Made by a program: the position numbers and the translations under genes. A stretch of 40,505 nt of DNA from contig JAJVIO010000038.1 of the NCBI GenBank assembly GCA_022071975.1, forward strand, positions 1 through 40,505, in the 5' to 3' direction. Of this stretch, positions 38,708 through 40,505 are shown piece after piece (position 1 is the first letter of the stretch; each line of letters begins with the position of its first letter). Under the pieces are notes generated by a model, which saw nothing but the letters and a program-made list of their open reading frames with translations, ran no database searches and was not told where the DNA came from. The DNA comes from Planctomycetota bacterium. Its GTDB lineage: Bacteria > Planctomycetota > UBA8742 > UBA2392.

Positions 38708-40505
38708 CAGCTTGCGCGGCGGCGTCAACACAGTGACCTTCACTTCCAGCAGATAGGAGGTCACGTTGTTTACCACGATGTCCCGTCCGACCCGGAAGTG
38801 AGCCCGGTACAGCAGCATGCCGACCTTGCTGCCCGAGGGCAGGATGGCGCCCCGCATGCTCATGCCGCCCGCGGCCCAGTAATCCTCGGCCTTCACGTCA
38901 GCGCCTTCGCGCACGCCGGAAGAACCGCGGTGCTTCACACTGCTGATGTCGGTCTTGGCGCCGCCGGCCTTGATGGTGCCGTAGTCGTCCACGATGCCCC
39001 ACTCAAGCTCGATTCCCGAGCTGGTGGAAAGCGTGAGGCCGCGGCCCATGTACGGGTCCCAGTCCGGGCGCAGCTCGGTCCAGCTGATGGTGCCGAGGCG
39101 CACGGGCAGGGCGTGCAGCATGTTGTCGTCGTTCTGGATCGGCAGGAAACCGTTCTCGTAGTAGCAGTCATTGCCGTCCGGGTCGTAGCGGCTGAAGGGG
39201 CGGAACTGGGAGTCGGTGATCTCGACGCTGGGCGCCAGCACCTGGGCCGTAACGCGGAAGTCGTCAATGGTGGCGTTGGCCACGGCCACGATGTTGGAGT
39301 CAAACTTGAAGACCGGGCGGGTCGGCTTCAGCAGCTCGCCCTGGTCGTCGGCCTCCGAGTAGTAGGTGCTGTACACGCCGCTGTCCTCGAGGTCGAGCTG
39401 GCGGCGGAAGATGCAGCCCACGGTGAGGCGGTCTTCCGGGTTGATTTCCAGCAGCTTCGAGGTGGTGCGGTAGATGTCATAGCCCGGCGAGCCCGTGGGT
39501 TCCTCGGTGGGCAGGGGCTGGTCCGTCAACGGCGCGTGACGGCCGTCGTTGCGGTAGCCCTTGGGGGCGTTGATGTCGGCGTCGGGGTAGAACTCGACGG
39601 CCTGCACCTGGCGCCCGTCCAGCCAGAGGCGGAAGGGCGAATCGGTGTTGCTGTTGTAGGTGAGGGTGAAGCGGTGCCAGTCGTGCGGGCGCAGCATGAT
39701 CTTGCCCAGGCTGGCGCCGCCGACGTAGGTGGCCTTTGACAGGTCAAGCCAGGCGTCGGTGCGGGCGTACAGGAAGCCCTTGTTGTCGTTGCCGAAGCCG
39801 CGGTCGTTGCAGATGTCGTTGGTGCCGGTGTAGCCGCCCAGGGGCTTGGTGACGTCAAAGATGCGGCGCATGGCTGTGCCGAATTGCGTCACGGTCTGCG
39901 GTGCCGTACCGGTGGGACCGGAGGTGATGTTGGCGCCGAAAGCCTCCGAGAAGTAGAGGCGCGTGAAGCGCAGGATGCCGCCCGGCTCTTTGTACACGAA
40001 GAACTGCACGCCCTCGAAGTCCGCGTTCTGGTCGCGGTTGGTGGCGTCCGGGGCCTTCATGGTGTTGCTGTCGCGGAAACGGCCGTAAGCGGTCGCTCCG
40101 AACAGGGCCGAGAAGTTGTGGCTGGCGGGGTCGATTTCACCCAGCGCGACCGCCACGTCAGCGCCGGCGTAGTTTGCGCCCTGGGCCGGCAGGTCCCACT
40201 TGATCCAGAAGTCCACCGTGCCTTCGTAGTACGGCATGTTGGAACGGTGCTGGCGGATGAACTCGGAGCCTTCGTTGTGCTCGTCACTGCCGCGGTAGGG
40301 CGGGCTGAGGCCGACCAGGCGCTCGCGCATCAGCGGGTCGCTGTCGCCGCCGCTGAGCGGGTCGAGGTAGCCGGACTGGCGGGTGTCTTCCACGCCGTCG
40401 TCACGGTCCGCGTCGCCCTGCCAGGTGAACTCGCGGATGGGCTGGAAGGGGTTGTCCGAATCCTGGGCGCCGCACGGGTAGCGCAGCAGCTTGAGACGCG
40501 GGAAG
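38687..40505 (-). CDS. Large extracellular protein with LamG/concanavalin-like domain (N-terminus outside window)
   Basis: The frame is open from the TAG at 38687-38689 to the window edge without a stop, so the gene begins beyond 40505; the internal GTG at 40393 is not evidence for a start. At least 606 residues are present. A concanavalin/LamG-like stretch can be seen: a GTVDFWIKWDLP strand, IMLRPHDWHRFTLTYNSNTD, then FRLWLDGRQVQAVEFYPDAD, the usual 'W.hvA.tyd......lyvDG..v' pattern. The C-terminal part (about the last 180 residues) is beta-rich and closes with LAFVVEY. No signal peptide can be judged. Likely surface-exposed or envelope-associated; ligand unknown. Confidence 0.65.
   Translation of the reverse strand, partial: FPRLKLLRYPCGAQDSDNPFQPIREFTWQGDADRDDGVEDTRQSGYLDPLSGGDSDPLMRERLVGLSPPYRGSDEHNEGSEFIRQHRSNMPYYEGTVDFWIKWDLPAQGANYAGADVAVALGEIDPASHNFSALFGATAYGRFRDSNTMKAPDATNRDQNADFEGVQFFVYKEPGGILRFTRLYFSEAFGANITSGPTGTAPQTVTQFGTAMRRIFDVTKPLGGYTGTNDICNDRGFGNDNKGFLYARTDAWLDLSKATYVGGASLGKIMLRPHDWHRFTLTYNSNTDSPFRLWLDGRQVQAVEFYPDADINAPKGYRNDGRHAPLTDQPLPTEEPTGSPGYDIYRTTSKLLEINPEDRLTVGCIFRRQLDLEDSGVYSTYYSEADDQGELLKPTRPVFKFDSNIVAVANATIDDFRVTAQVLAPSVEITDSQFRPFSRYDPDGNDCYYENGFLPIQNDDNMLHALPVRLGTISWTELRPDWDPYMGRGLTLSTSSGIELEWGIVDDYGTIKAGGAKTDISSVKHRGSSGVREGADVKAEDYWAAGGMSMRGAILPSGSKVGMLLYRAHFRVGRDIVVNNVTSYLLEVKVTVLTPPRKLAFVVEY

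Noticed and set aside
35671..38736. Plus-strand open frame of 1021 codons
   Set aside because: It runs across two minus-strand genes including a clear Ser/Thr kinase; product is His/Val/Arg/Asp-rich as typical of antisense frames in GC-rich DNA.
1..40505. tRNA, rRNA, transposase or integrase genes
   Set aside because: I looked for cloverleaf patterns, rRNA signatures and DDE or tyrosine-recombinase motifs on both strands by eye and found none; a covariance-model scan would be the decisive test.

Overview
The window is a GC-rich (by eye about two thirds G+C), gene-dense stretch of a Gram-negative bacterial chromosome. KdsB (CMP-Kdo synthesis) implies an LPS-type outer envelope. The mix of other genes resembles Planctomycetota or a related deep lineage: the order ribH-nusB-ftsY, PDZ/trypsin paralogues, a Hanks-type kinase, an orphan GspK-like pseudopilin, FecR/PDZ proteins, HEAT-repeat secreted proteins and choice-of-anchor-D/beta-propeller proteins. 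The phylum assignment is an inference. I saw no rRNA, tRNA, CRISPR array, insertion sequence or replication origin. Layout: (1) 1-2.7 kb, plus strand: the end of one PDZ protein, then two secreted trypsin-like PDZ proteins; the first has lost its catalytic His and Ser and the second has a full triad. (2) 2.8-4.8 kb, minus: a leucine-dehydrogenase-type enzyme and GluQ, overlapping by 4 nt. (3) 4.9-8.0 kb, plus: a drug/metabolite transporter overlapping a secretin-like protein that has N-domains but no barrel, then a lipoprotein. (4) 8.1-13.1 kb, minus: four exported proteins, comprising two HEAT-type paralogues and two envelope proteins of unknown role. (5) 13.4-20.5 kb, plus: ribH-nusB-ftsY, followed 3 nt later by a 1316-residue protein that appears to fuse sigma-factor-like, excisionase-type HTH, anti-sigma-like, transmembrane, FecR-like, PDZ and long coiled-coil segments, then a small Cys-rich protein and a membrane-anchored coiled coil. 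(6) 20.5-25.0 kb, minus: a beta-propeller protein, a GspK-like pseudopilin and a double-PDZ protein. (7) 25.1-26.4 kb, plus: a small unknown protein and a DedA-family protein. (8) 26.7-31.2 kb: an island-like segment. A clearly lower-GC minus-strand gene encodes a membrane-anchored DUF4041/GIY-YIG nuclease resembling the anti-phage protein SNIPE. It is divergent from a tight WYL-WYL-DEDDh exonuclease operon. (9) 31.2-36.5 kb: an M50-like protease, a PAS-GAF-GGDEF diguanylate cyclase, a small anchored acidic protein, KdsB and a Ser/Thr kinase. (10) 36.6-40.5 kb, minus: two large secreted proteins, the last running off the window. The most novel candidates are the sigma/anti-sigma/FecR/PDZ/coiled-coil fusion attached to the riboflavin/NusB/SRP-receptor operon, and the SNIPE-like nuclease next to the WYL-WYL-exonuclease operon. 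At the DNA level the notable features are an array of four 8-bp/4-nt hairpins between kdsB and the kinase, an AT-rich 30-bp inverted repeat filling the gap between the GGDEF and M50 genes, and a 22-nt tandem duplication across a stop codon. All domain calls were made by eye from the translations and no database search was run.
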